In this document: piece after piece, positions 9,101-17,602 of the stretch
Layout: every line of letters begins with the position of its first letter
Numbering within the stretch: position 1 is the first letter of the stretch
NCBI GenBank assembly: GCA_029851835.1
Contig: JARKVD010000017.1
Span: 239,579-303,578, forward strand
Direction of reading: 5' to 3'
Length of the DNA stretch: 64,000 bases
Source: Clostridium sp.
GTDB lineage: Bacteria > Bacillota > Clostridia > Clostridiales > Clostridiaceae
Notes under the pieces: model-generated
Told to the model about the DNA's origin: nothing
Databases searched by the model: none
The model's input: only the letters and a program-made list of their open reading frames with translations
Made by a program: the position numbers and the translations under genes

Positions 9101-9127
9101 AGCGGAAACACCTATTGTATTTCCGCT
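9101..9127 (-). terminator. Terminator of the 9145 gene
   Basis: AGCGGAAA and TTTCCGCT arms; on the minus strand the stem is followed by ATTTTTATATTTC. Confidence 0.75.
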
Positions 9128-9144
9128 TAATGTGAAAGGAGCTT

Positions 9145-9390
9145 TTATAATATTTTTCTTATTTTCTTAGCTTCATAAACCCTTATAACTCTTTGGTGGT
9201 CTTCAGTAAGAATAATAACACTTACAAGGTCACTCTTATAATTATATACCTTTCCCTTTAATTTAGTTCCAATAACATTGATAGAAGTACCCCTCTTCAA
9301 CTCTTTTATGTTATGAGAATGACAATACTCACAATTATCTGAGCTTCTAAATATTCTGTGACAATCTGTACAATACATTAATTTTTCCAT
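9145..9390 (-). CDS. Small zinc-ribbon protein
   Basis: 81 residues. Two CxxC pairs near the N-terminus (CTDC and CEYC, residues 7-10 and 20-23) form a rubredoxin-like zinc ribbon, followed by a basic, strand-rich tail (VIGTKLKGKVYNYKSDLVSVIIL) like a small beta-barrel. The GGGAG ribosome site abuts the first ATG, so translation may begin at the second ATG four codons later (MYCTDC). Could bind nucleic acid or act as an adaptor; no function is assigned. Lone gene. Confidence 0.6.
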   Translation of the reverse strand: MEKLMYCTDCHRIFRSSDNCEYCHSHNIKELKRGTSINVIGTKLKGKVYNYKSDLVSVIILTEDHQRVIRVYEAKKIRKIL

Positions 9391-9678
9391 CTCCCTTACT
9401 TCTCCTCCAAAATCTCAAAATATATTTATACTTATTTATATGGTTAATACTTTAAACTTAAAACATATATCTTCAAATAAACATAAAAGTTAATTATAAT
9501 ACTCAAGTATAAATTGAAATTATATTCCAAACCCTTTAATCAATATAAAATATTCAGCTATAATATATTTTGAGTAGAAATTTAAATGTTTATATATACT
9601 ATACTTTTCATTTGAAAATATTCTTATAAACATAAATATTTTTTCAAAAACTTTTATAAAATATTAAGGAGATTTAAC

Positions 9679-10002
9679 ATGGATAAATTAACTACTTCAA
9701 ACGAATTAAGCAACTTAATAAATACCACCCCCATACTTTTATGTTTTTTTACTAGTAAAAAATTTTGAGGAAGTAATGATCTGCTTTGTAAAGCAGCTAG
9801 TATGATGCTAAAGTATCCTAATGTCACTTCAGTGTATGTTGATATTGATGAGTCACCTAAAATAGGTGCTGAGCACTCTGTATTCATCTGCCCTACTATT
9901 CTATTATTTACTTACGGCAAAGAATCAATAAGAGAATCTAAGTTTATAATACTAAATGATCTTGAAGAAAAAATAAAGAGGTTGTTGCTTTTACTTTCTT
10001 AA
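9679..10002 (+). CDS. Thioredoxin-like protein interrupted by in-frame TGA (selenoprotein candidate or nonsense mutant)
   Basis: A strong ribosome site (AAGGAG, 7-base spacing) precedes ATG 9679. The frame runs 29 codons to a TGA at 9766-9768, then continues unbroken for 77 codons to TAA at 10002. Both sides belong to one thioredoxin fold: PILLCFF before, and YPNVTSVYVDIDES, FICPTILLF (the cis-Pro region) and GKESIRESKF after. The TGA falls in the active-site loop where relatives have a CxxC. Downstream, CTGCTT-TGTA-AAGCAG can fold 12 bases after the TGA, with G second in the loop, which fits the general bacterial SECIS rules. Against selenocysteine: an ungapped comparison from memory puts TGA over the Gly of CGxC and leaves no cysteine, as a decayed site would. 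No sel genes are in the window. Confidence 0.6.
9781..9796 (+). promoter_or_regulatory. Possible bacterial SECIS hairpin after the TGA
   Basis: CTGCTT and AAGCAG arms with a TGTA loop (a seventh T-A pair could close it to a two-base loop). The loop begins 19 bases after the TGA. This spacing and the G in the first two loop positions meet the loose bSECIS description, but such short hairpins also arise by chance. Confidence 0.4.
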
Positions 10003-10057
10003 AAACTTAGGGAGGATACTTATTCTCATAAGTTTCCTCCCGAAATACCAACTCACA

Positions 10058-12139
10058 CTACATTACCTTTCTCATAACTTTTCCATTTTTCAAAGCATAC
10101 GCAATTCCCATTTGATTTGTATATACTTCATCTTCTTGATTTAATTTAACTGCTATCATTTCCTGTTCTTTAGAGTTTTCAACTCTAGATGCATTTCCAT
10201 CCTTTAGCTGCCATATTTCGTATGCTTCTTTTCCCTTCTCACTTGTTTGAAAATACACCTTATCCTCTTCTTTAATCAATGCAGAATTTTTTAATGTTCC
10301 ACACTCTTCAATGCTTAGTTGTGGTAAAACTGATGTCCACGTACAATTTCTATAAACATAGGCTGCCCCATCAGCTAGATATTGAGTGCCAACATATATA
10401 TTTATCCCCTCAACTGCTACTGATTTTATACCATTAATCGATGGTAATACTTTAGTCTTGCTCCATTGATTTTGAGCATATTCTAATATTTTAACATAAT
10501 ACTTACCTTTTTCTTCTGCTACAAAATACACCTTATTTTCCTCGTTATCTACATGGTAAATTGAAGTCAATCCTTTATTCACTTTACTTTCAACTAAATT
10601 CCATTCTTTAGATTCACTTAACTTATATAGACTTTCATTTGATAAAGCGTATAAAGAATTCCCAAGTACTATTAATTGCTCATTATAATTATTATTTATA
10701 TCCCCTTCTATAATAGTTTCCCACTGCCCACTGGAATTAAATAAATACAATCCATTTTCACTAATTGCATAGCATTGATCATCCATTATCTTAATATCAC
10801 TTACCTTATCTTGTAACCCACTATTATAAAATTTATTTTTTTCAAGAAGTCTATAGACCCTTTTATCTCTTTTAACTAAGTAAATATTACCATTAACATC
10901 TTTAATAATTTTCTCATTAAGATTACTAATATTATTAAAAATAGCTCGTTGACCCATAAATTCAACAGATTCATCCCGTATATTCACTCTTATTGGCTGC
11001 GAAACATTGCTCCAACAATAAATATAATCATCAACTGAGCTAAATCTTGTGATTTGATCTGGATATTGGTAGCTATCCCTTATTGTTTCTTCTAAAATCT
11101 TATCATTTACAGTAATATATGATTTTCCCCATTCATCATTTTTAACTATCTTAAAAGTTTTACTGTTTACCGAAACTTCTTTTACTTTTTCAACTTCATT
11201 TGAACTACAATACATTTCCGTCATTACACTTATTTCTGTATTATTAGGAATCCAAGTATTTGATAACACTATCTTATATACTTTATTCTCACTATCAATA
11301 ACAAACAATGTATGTCCATCATCTGGCGAAGCTATATCTGTTATTAATCTTTTTGAAGAAAATTTAAAATCTCCAATGGCATATCCACGATAACTTTCAC
11401 TATTAAAATGTTTTGAACTTACAATCCTTTCTACACCAAGGTTCTCTCCATATACAAACACTTCTTTTCCCAATTTCACAATATTAAGTTTTTCATTGGC
11501 TTCTTCATATGTTTTTATAAGTTGAGGATCCTTATCTTTTTCAAGTGCATAAAGATTATTTCCTGAAATATAAAATTCAGCTCTATCAGTTATAATTTTG
11601 CTCTCGTTAGTGACTTCATTATAAAAGCTTATTATTTCATATTCATCTGCATTATCTTCTGCAATCTTACAGAACTTACCATTCTCTGTTATTTTATCCC
11701 AACAGTATTCTCCTTCACTGGTTTTATTTAACTCATATACATTTTTTCCGTCATTATTTATGTCAACTATAACCTTTTTATAATCTTTAATTACAAACCC
11801 ATTCTTTACTGAACTATAATTCAAACCTTTTAAGGTTCCCATAGTAACTTCTGTAGGCTTGCCAACTTCAAGATTAACCCAAGCACTTTTTTCTATATTA
11901 TATTCATATACTTTATCATCAGTGGCAATAAAAATACCATTGTTATATGCTAATAACTGTTCGGGATTTAATTCATTAAAGAATGTATCATAATATATGC
12001 ATGGTTCTTCTTTCTCTTGTTTTTCTAGTGCTTCAGCGACTTTAAGCTTATCCCCATATCTCAAAAATAGATTTGATCCTATACCGTAACTTAGTGCTAT
12101 TACTAGTGTTAAAGCCATTACTGATAGAATCTTCTTCAT
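10058..12139 (-). CDS. Large exported protein, probable beta-propeller
   Basis: 693 residues beginning with a signal peptide or signal anchor (MKKILSVMALTLVIALSYGIG) and then an all-beta sequence made of many short repeats with spacing of about 40-50 residues. These carry patterns such as NGIFIATDDKVYEY, NNLYALEKDKD, DQCYAISENGLYLFNSSGQW and NSLYALSNESLYKLSESKEW. This is the look of a WD40/YVTN/Kelch-like propeller. Single Cys residues only, no lipobox, no cell-wall anchor. The start follows AAGGGGGGATTTT. It lies alone, divergent from the ferredoxin gene. Function unknown; a surface sensor or scaffold is a guess. Confidence 0.6.
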   Translation of the reverse strand: MKKILSVMALTLVIALSYGIGSNLFLRYGDKLKVAEALEKQEKEEPCIYYDTFFNELNPEQLLAYNNGIFIATDDKVYEYNIEKSAWVNLEVGKPTEVTMGTLKGLNYSSVKNGFVIKDYKKVIVDINNDGKNVYELNKTSEGEYCWDKITENGKFCKIAEDNADEYEIISFYNEVTNESKIITDRAEFYISGNNLYALEKDKDPQLIKTYEEANEKLNIVKLGKEVFVYGENLGVERIVSSKHFNSESYRGYAIGDFKFSSKRLITDIASPDDGHTLFVIDSENKVYKIVLSNTWIPNNTEISVMTEMYCSSNEVEKVKEVSVNSKTFKIVKNDEWGKSYITVNDKILEETIRDSYQYPDQITRFSSVDDYIYCWSNVSQPIRVNIRDESVEFMGQRAIFNNISNLNEKIIKDVNGNIYLVKRDKRVYRLLEKNKFYNSGLQDKVSDIKIMDDQCYAISENGLYLFNSSGQWETIIEGDINNNYNEQLIVLGNSLYALSNESLYKLSESKEWNLVESKVNKGLTSIYHVDNEENKVYFVAEEKGKYYVKILEYAQNQWSKTKVLPSINGIKSVAVEGINIYVGTQYLADGAAYVYRNCTWTSVLPQLSIEECGTLKNSALIKEEDKVYFQTSEKGKEAYEIWQLKDGNASRVENSKEQEMIAVKLNQEDEVYTNQMGIAYALKNGKVMRKVM

Positions 12140-12191
12140 AAAATCCCCCCTTATATAAATATTATTTTCAATTTACATATTTATTCATTAT

Positions 12192-12257
12192 ATTGTAAAT
12201 TTTACAATTGGAATACATACATTTTACATTATATGTATTTAATCTTCAATACATATA
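12192..12257. promoter_or_regulatory. Two perfect palindromes in a divergent spacer
   Basis: ATTGTAAATTTTACAAT (12192-12208; 8-base arms around one base) and TATATGTATT/AATACATATA (12230-12257). They lie between the divergent exported protein and ferredoxin genes and may be operators. Neither matches a motif I can name; the first is loosely like Rex- or Fur-family boxes. The rest of 12140-12522 shows no gene. Confidence 0.4.
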
Positions 12258-12522
12258 ACTAAAACCTTATTATATTTTACTTCTATACTCAAAGAACCTA
12301 TCTAGAAATCTAGAAGATTGTAAAAATTTCTTACACAATTTCCATTCTAATTTAATTTCTTTATACATATAATTTATGTATTTATATTGCAAAGTTAATT
12401 TATATCAATCTTACCCATTCCCCTAAATGAAACTCAAGTTCTTCAAAAATAAGGTGCATACGAATTTAATAACTGTATATACTAAGGACGTTATTAAATA
12501 TCAACTAAGGAGGAACAAATAT

Positions 12523-12714
12523 ATGAAAGCTATAGTAGACCAAGATACTTGCATTTCTTGTGGTGCATGTGTAGGAACTTGCCCTGAAGTTTATTCATTC
12601 AATGATGATGATAAAGCTGAGGCTATCTCTGGAGATATTCCAGCTGATCTTCAAGAGGGCGCTAAAGACGGAAGAGATCAATGTCCAGTAAATGCAATTG
12701 ATATTAAAGAATAG
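12523..12714 (+). CDS. Single-cluster [4Fe-4S] ferredoxin
   Basis: 63 residues, cytoplasmic electron carrier. Cys10, Cys13 and Cys16 in CISCGAC together with Cys54 in QCPVNAI are the expected ligands of one [4Fe-4S] cluster. Cys20 (TCPEVY) is the extra cysteine seen in monocluster ferredoxins, where the second half of the dicluster fold has lost its own cluster. The acidic composition is typical. The start is ATG 12523 after GGAGGAACAAATAT; an earlier in-frame ATG at 12427 lacks a ribosome site. Lone gene with its own terminator. Confidence 0.92.
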   Translation: MKAIVDQDTCISCGACVGTCPEVYSFNDDDKAEAISGDIPADLQEGAKDGRDQCPVNAIDIKE

Positions 12715-12723
12715 AAAAATATG

Positions 12724-12757
12724 AAAAAGGCATTAAAATTACTTCTAATGCCTTTTT
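12724..12757. terminator. Bidirectional terminator between ferredoxin and acyltransferase genes
   Basis: AAAAAGGCATTA pairs with TAATGCCTTTTT; runs of A and T on the two sides serve both converging genes. Confidence 0.85.
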
Positions 12758-12772
12758 CTATTTATCTTATTT

Positions 12773-13896
12773 TTAAATTCCTACTATATTACCAAATAAC
12801 TCAATAACCCTATTTATCAAAACTGAAACAACCTTTAAAATTCTATTCAAAATCAAACATGCAATTAATGTAAGTATAAAGCTTAGCATAAGAATCAATG
12901 AAACCTTAATAACTCCTGCCATATTCAAAGGTAATATATAATAAGCACACGCTATTAAAATTGGTTGATGCAGAATATATATATAAAAGCTATGGGCATT
13001 CAACTTTTTTAAAAGCCAGTTGTGTTTTGTTAAAAACCTTCTTCCATACCCAACTATAGATAATATTGCTGGAATAACTATAGCATTTGTACAAATCACT
13101 AAAATAACTAAAGCCATTCTTGGTTGAACCAATTTAGAAACTATGATATACACAGTTACTGATATGATTGTTCCGATAATAGAAATAATTAAACACTTTC
13201 TTCTTTTTAAATCTATTTTATTAATAAAATCTTCATCACTGTAACATATATATCCAAAGACAAATAATAAAAGATTTTGCATTAAACTTTTATCTCCTAG
13301 TCTTGGAACTATTTCAGCAATCATAAAAATTCCATATACAAGAAAAAATCCTCTATGGTTTAAAAATTTCCTTTTTGATGCATCTATAAACCTTATACCC
13401 TTTTCTGTATTTATCCACTTTATTATGGGTATTGCCATAAGACTTATTACAAACAGGAACATGATAAACCATAGGTGTGCAGGTGTGAACGCCCCATCTG
13501 TACCTTTAAAATCTGTAAATCTAAAAAGGAAGTTTCTATAAAACTCGAAAACATTCCCCGTATACTCGCCTCTCCATTTAAGGGCATAATATACCTGTGA
13601 AGGTACTACAGTTAATATTCCTATTATTAAAGGCACCAATAACTTTACACATCGCTCCCGTATATAAGCCTTAGTGCTTCTTTTCCCAAAAGCATGGTAA
13701 GTAGAAGCTCCTGCTAAAAAGAATAATAAAGGCATATACCAAAAAAAGTACTAGCTATAAATATAGTTGCTAATTTATGAGAATACTGTGCCTTAATAAA
13801 AAAAGAGCCCATATTATCAAATATTACTGCTGTATGATATGGAAACAACATTAATATTGCTATATTTCTTATCCAATCAATTTCATTTTTCCTCAT
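12773..13896 (-). pseudogene. Acyltransferase 3-family membrane protein, frameshifted
   Basis: O-acyltransferase family (OafA/NodX-like), normally about 370 residues with ten helices that acylate sugars or other surface molecules. The N-terminal part (from MRKNEIDWIRNIAILMLFPYH, with the catalytic His) ends in LATIFIASTFF. The rest, WYMPLLFFLAGASTYHAFGKRS to the end, is in another frame. The break is at a run of seven A (13741-13747, T on the coding strand); one extra T would join both parts into a perfect family sequence. So this is a single-base loss, a sequencing slip, or slippage-controlled expression. The start may be ATG 13896 or 13908. Confidence 0.8.
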
Positions 13897-14069
13897 TTTA
13901 AACCCCATTTCTAAATTTTATTTTTCTTTTCTACTTTATCATACTCATACTGTAAATAATACATTTAAATAATATTTTTGCATGTGGAAAAAATTTAACA
14001 TTAAAACTAAATTTATCATGCTTAAGATATGACTAAAAATACAGTCTAAAAAACGTGGTCTATACTTAC

Positions 14070-14110
14070 ATAAAAAAATATCATCTAATTTTATAAAAAT
14101 TAGATGATAT
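14070..14110 (-). terminator. Terminator of ridA
   Basis: ATATCATCTAATTTT pairs with AAAATTAGATGATAT; minus-strand stem followed by seven T. Confidence 0.85.
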
Positions 14111-14133
14111 TCTTAATATTAATTAAAATAATA

Positions 14134-14511
14134 TTAAACTAAAGCAATTACTTCTATTTCAACTTTTGCATCTTTAGGTAATCTAGCTACCTCAACACAG
14201 CTTCTTGCTGGGAATGGGGCTTCAAAGAATTGTCCGTAAACTTCATTAACCTGTGCAAAATCATTCATATCCTTAATAAATACAATAGTTTTCACTACTT
14301 TATCCATAGAAGTTCCAGCTGCTTCTAAAATAGCTTTAACATTCTCTAAAGATTGTTTTGTTTGCTCCTTTACATCTTCAGGTATTAATCCTGTAGCAGG
14401 ATTAACTGGTAATTGCCCTGAAGTATATACCACTTCACCTATTTGTACTGCTTGAGAATATGGTCCTATAGCTCCCGGCGCATTCTCTGTTGCAATTATT
14501 CTTTTTTCCAT
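14134..14511 (-). CDS. ridA: RidA-family enamine/imine deaminase
   Basis: 125 residues. RidA hydrolyses reactive 2-aminoacrylate and related enamines produced by PLP enzymes such as serine/threonine dehydratase, protecting other PLP enzymes. Motifs: GPYSQAV (about 16-22), TSGQLPVNP, and Arg103 in PARSCVEVARLP, which binds the substrate carboxylate. The final EIEVIAL strand is standard. Length is normal, as a trimeric cytoplasmic protein. The start follows GAGGAAATAAAG. It stands alone; the unidentified remnant at 14659-14809 lies upstream. Confidence 0.93.
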   Translation of the reverse strand: MEKRIIATENAPGAIGPYSQAVQIGEVVYTSGQLPVNPATGLIPEDVKEQTKQSLENVKAILEAAGTSMDKVVKTIVFIKDMNDFAQVNEVYGQFFEAPFPARSCVEVARLPKDAKVEIEVIALV

Positions 14512-14658
14512 CTTTATTTCCTCCTCAATATTATTTAAATAATTCTTTTAAATTTTTAATAACATTATAATCTTACTAAAACCATTATATAATAAGCACT
14601 TTCTACTTTCAAAGATTTTTGTGTATTTGTTCGTACTTTTGTTGTTATTATGTTGGTT

Positions 14659-14809
14659 TTAAATAATCTCTGTTTCACTCTTTAAATATTTTTCTGCAAT
14701 ATCTTTATTTAATTTTGAATCAGTAATAACTAATAGTATAGGATGAACTCTTCCAAAAGATATACTAAATAAAACTGTTGATGATTGTCCACTTAGAAAA
14801 ATACAATTA
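14659..14809 (-). pseudogene. Unidentified C-terminal gene remnant
   Basis: An open stretch of about 50 codons ending in a stop at 14659 translates to a protein-like sequence (LSGQSSTVLFSISFGRVHPILLVITDSKLNKDIAEKYLKSETEII). It has no start codon or ribosome site and is closed by a stop on its left. It reads like the tail of a lost gene; the family was not recognised. Confidence 0.35.
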
Positions 14810-14830
14810 TTCTAAGCCGAGTATAAAACT

Positions 14831-16669
14831 TTACCTATTTTTTATTTCTTCTATAGTTCTTTCACCATTATTAGTTATAAAATTCCAAGCTTCCTTTTCA
14901 CTTTTCTCTTGAAGCTCATCAATAATATTAGCTCCTTTTTCTATAGCTTTAGAAATAAACCCAAAAACTCCTTTTTTATCACTTTTCTTCTCAACTTTAA
15001 TTGAAGCCATCCTTATTTCATATTTCAAAGCTTTTTCTAAAAGTAAATTATGCTTTTTAATTATTTTTTCTGCTTTTAATAGTACATAACTTGCTTTTTC
15101 TTCCTTAACCTTTTCTGTTCTAACATTTAAATTTCGAATCTTTCTTACTTCTCTTTCAACATCACTTTCATTTAAAATTACTACAGAATTAAAGTAAGCA
15201 TCCACAAATTCTCTATCAGCTTCCTCAATTATAATAACTCTTTTTTTCTGGATCTCTTCGGCTCTTTTTTCAACTAAATCCATACTTCTTAAAACAATCC
15301 CTTTAAGCTCATCAATAGCCTTATCAGCATCTTCTTCTGTATTTATAGATGATATACTATAATTATCATTCAAAAATAATTGATCTTCAAATCTAATCGC
15401 TTCTTCAAGTTCTTTATTTAATTCTTTCAGGTATTTATCTTTAATAATGGATTTAAAACTTTTTGCTTCTATAGCTTCTATAGCTGCCTTAATGGTCTTT
15501 TCAGAATTAGCAATAACCATTTTTCTTATTTCCATTATTTCATCATATTCACCTCTTGCTATTTCAGCTTCTTCCCTAGTTTCAAATAAAATGTCATCAA
15601 CAGTTCTAATATTAATGTCATGTTCCTTTAGTATTCTTTCGAACTCATCAAGATATTTTGATATATCTGCAAAATTTATTGATTCAGCAAACTTTTTAAA
15701 TTCCTCTAAAGATTTAAATGTTACCTCTTCTGTGTCCTTAGATAATCCCCTAAAATATTCCTCAATAAGACTATTTATCTCTTTTTCAATATTTAAGTTC
15801 AAAAATCCTGTTATATGTTCTATACCCCTATTTTCATCACCAAATGCTTTTAATAAATAAAGATAAATTTCTTCATTATAAGGATTATTATATACAGAAT
15901 TTCTAATAATCTCTTCTTCCTTTTCTTTTGGAATTAATCCAGTCTTCAAGTTATTTAAAAGTGCCTTTGACATTTCAATATTTTTCTCATCTGGATATCT
16001 TGCAACAAAACTATTGTTATTACATATTAACGCATCTACCACAGCATAATGAATTTGAAAAACATTTGACATAATGCCTTGCGCTAAGTCATCCATCGTA
16101 GAAGAATCTATAAAAAGCTTTTCTTTTTTTGAATTCATACCCACCGATGTAACCATATTTCCAACAAGGTTAAAAGCTGAATGAGCCGCTCCTGTTACAG
16201 CATTCATTGCCCCAGCCTGCATAGCTCCACCAATTGCACCACTAAGCCCAAATCCACCGCCTTGCCATCTTCCTCTTGCTGCCTTTCGTTCTTCTCGATA
16301 ATCTTTCTCTTGTTCTGCCGTAAGAACTATTTCCCTATATCTTATATCTACATTTTCAAAATCATCTTCCCATGTAAAGAATTTGGAATAATAGTTATCA
16401 ATAAATCCATTTTTATCTATATGCATTAAGCCATAAGAAATCATAATCGATATAGCTTCATCGATATTACTTGAAATGCATTGGCATCCTAGTTCATACG
16501 CCTTATTATGTACATCATCAATATTTAAACAATTATTCTTATATAAAGCTTTAAACTTCTCATAGGCATCAATAGATAAATCTAAAAATCTTTTTCTTAA
16601 ATTATTGTAATTAACAAACTCCTCATTAAACTCTATCTCATAAGTTCCTAACTTAAAAACTTTTCTCAT
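14831..16669 (-). CDS. 612-residue helical protein of unknown function with a glycine-rich insertion
   Basis: Not recognised. Residues 1-135 are mixed. About 138-182 form a Gly/Ala-rich, weakly hydrophobic segment (GGGFGLSGAIGGAMQAGAM...) that could insert in or lie on a membrane. From about 190 to the end the sequence is highly charged and helical with coiled-coil character (320-560), then KKGVFGFISKAIEKGANIIDELQEK near the C-terminus. No signal peptide or known catalytic motif. The start follows GAGGTG. It is flanked by the ridA upstream region and a frameshifted secreted-protein gene. Plausibly a membrane-associated scaffold; that is inference only. Confidence 0.5.
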   Translation of the reverse strand: MRKVFKLGTYEIEFNEEFVNYNNLRKRFLDLSIDAYEKFKALYKNNCLNIDDVHNKAYELGCQCISSNIDEAISIMISYGLMHIDKNGFIDNYYSKFFTWEDDFENVDIRYREIVLTAEQEKDYREERKAARGRWQGGGFGLSGAIGGAMQAGAMNAVTGAAHSAFNLVGNMVTSVGMNSKKEKLFIDSSTMDDLAQGIMSNVFQIHYAVVDALICNNNSFVARYPDEKNIEMSKALLNNLKTGLIPKEKEEEIIRNSVYNNPYNEEIYLYLLKAFGDENRGIEHITGFLNLNIEKEINSLIEEYFRGLSKDTEEVTFKSLEEFKKFAESINFADISKYLDEFERILKEHDINIRTVDDILFETREEAEIARGEYDEIMEIRKMVIANSEKTIKAAIEAIEAKSFKSIIKDKYLKELNKELEEAIRFEDQLFLNDNYSISSINTEEDADKAIDELKGIVLRSMDLVEKRAEEIQKKRVIIIEEADREFVDAYFNSVVILNESDVEREVRKIRNLNVRTEKVKEEKASYVLLKAEKIIKKHNLLLEKALKYEIRMASIKVEKKSDKKGVFGFISKAIEKGANIIDELQEKSEKEAWNFITNNGERTIEEIKNR

Positions 16670-16893
16670 AAAAACACCTCATACTTCTTTATACTCATTT
16701 ATGATTATAATATATTTTTCATATAACTTACTATGAAAATTTATAACAATTAGAATATTCCTTTTACTATATTTTCTATTTAGGCATGTACTTAAATATC
16801 GAATTCAATACCTGAAATATCCTATTGAAGTATATTGTTCTCCACCTTTGAATAAACTAAACTTGAATTTTATATATAAAGGAGAGCTTACAA

Positions 16894-17543
16894 GTGAAAA
16901 AATCATTAAGAAATTCATTGTTATTATTTCTCTTATTTACTTTCATCTTAATTCCATCTAGAACTCTAGCTACAGAAAATTCAACTTTTAGCGATAATAC
17001 CGCAGCAAAGCTGCCTGTGACTTAAGAATGGCAGAAAGAGAACTTTGGATTGACCATGTTTCATGGACTAGAAGCTATATTATAAGCGCATTAGCATCCC
17101 TTGAAGATAAAGATGATGTGGCACAAAGACTTCTTAAAAATCAAGATGATATTGGAAATTCAATTAAACCCATCTATGGAGATGAAGCCGGGAACACCCT
17201 TACTAAATTACTAAGAGAACACATAGAACTAGCTGCTAAAGTTGTTGATGCTGCTAAAAATGGAAACCAATCTGACCTAGATAAATATAATAAATTATGG
17301 TATGAGAACGCAGATAAAATTGCTGATTTTTTAAGCAGTGCAAATCCTAATTACTCAAATAAAACATTAAAAGACATGTTACATAAACATCTACAATTCA
17401 TTACAGACCAAGTTGTAGCTAGACTAAGTAAAGATTGGAAAGCAGATATCTCTGCCTATGATAAAGGTGAAGACCACATGATTCACTTTGCAGACATACT
17501 TATTGATGGAATAATAAAGCAATTCCCAAAAAAGTTTAAGTAA
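16894..17543 (+). pseudogene. Secreted helical protein, frameshifted after the signal peptide
   Basis: GTG 16894, after GGAGAG, begins a clear signal peptide (VKKSLRNSLLLFLLFTFILIPSRTLA) and a short mature stretch ending at TAA 17023-17025. The following 171-codon frame (ATG 17028 to 17543) encodes the body: MAERELWIDHVSWTRSYIISALASLEDKDDVAQRLL... IKPIYGDEAGNTLTKLLREHIELA. This is a four-helix-like secreted family common in Firmicutes and of unknown role. In the body's frame the bases before the ATG also read on (AACDLR), so a shift near 17005-17022 probably split one gene. Restart at ATG 17028 would give a cytoplasmic form. Confidence 0.65.
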
Positions 17544-17583
17544 TAAAAAAACTTACCCAATAACATACTGGGTAAGTTTTTTC
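17544..17583. terminator. Bidirectional terminator
   Basis: AAAAACTTACCCA pairs with TGGGTAAGTTTTTT between converging genes. Confidence 0.85.
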
Positions 17584-17602
17584 TATATTAACTATAATTC
17601 TT

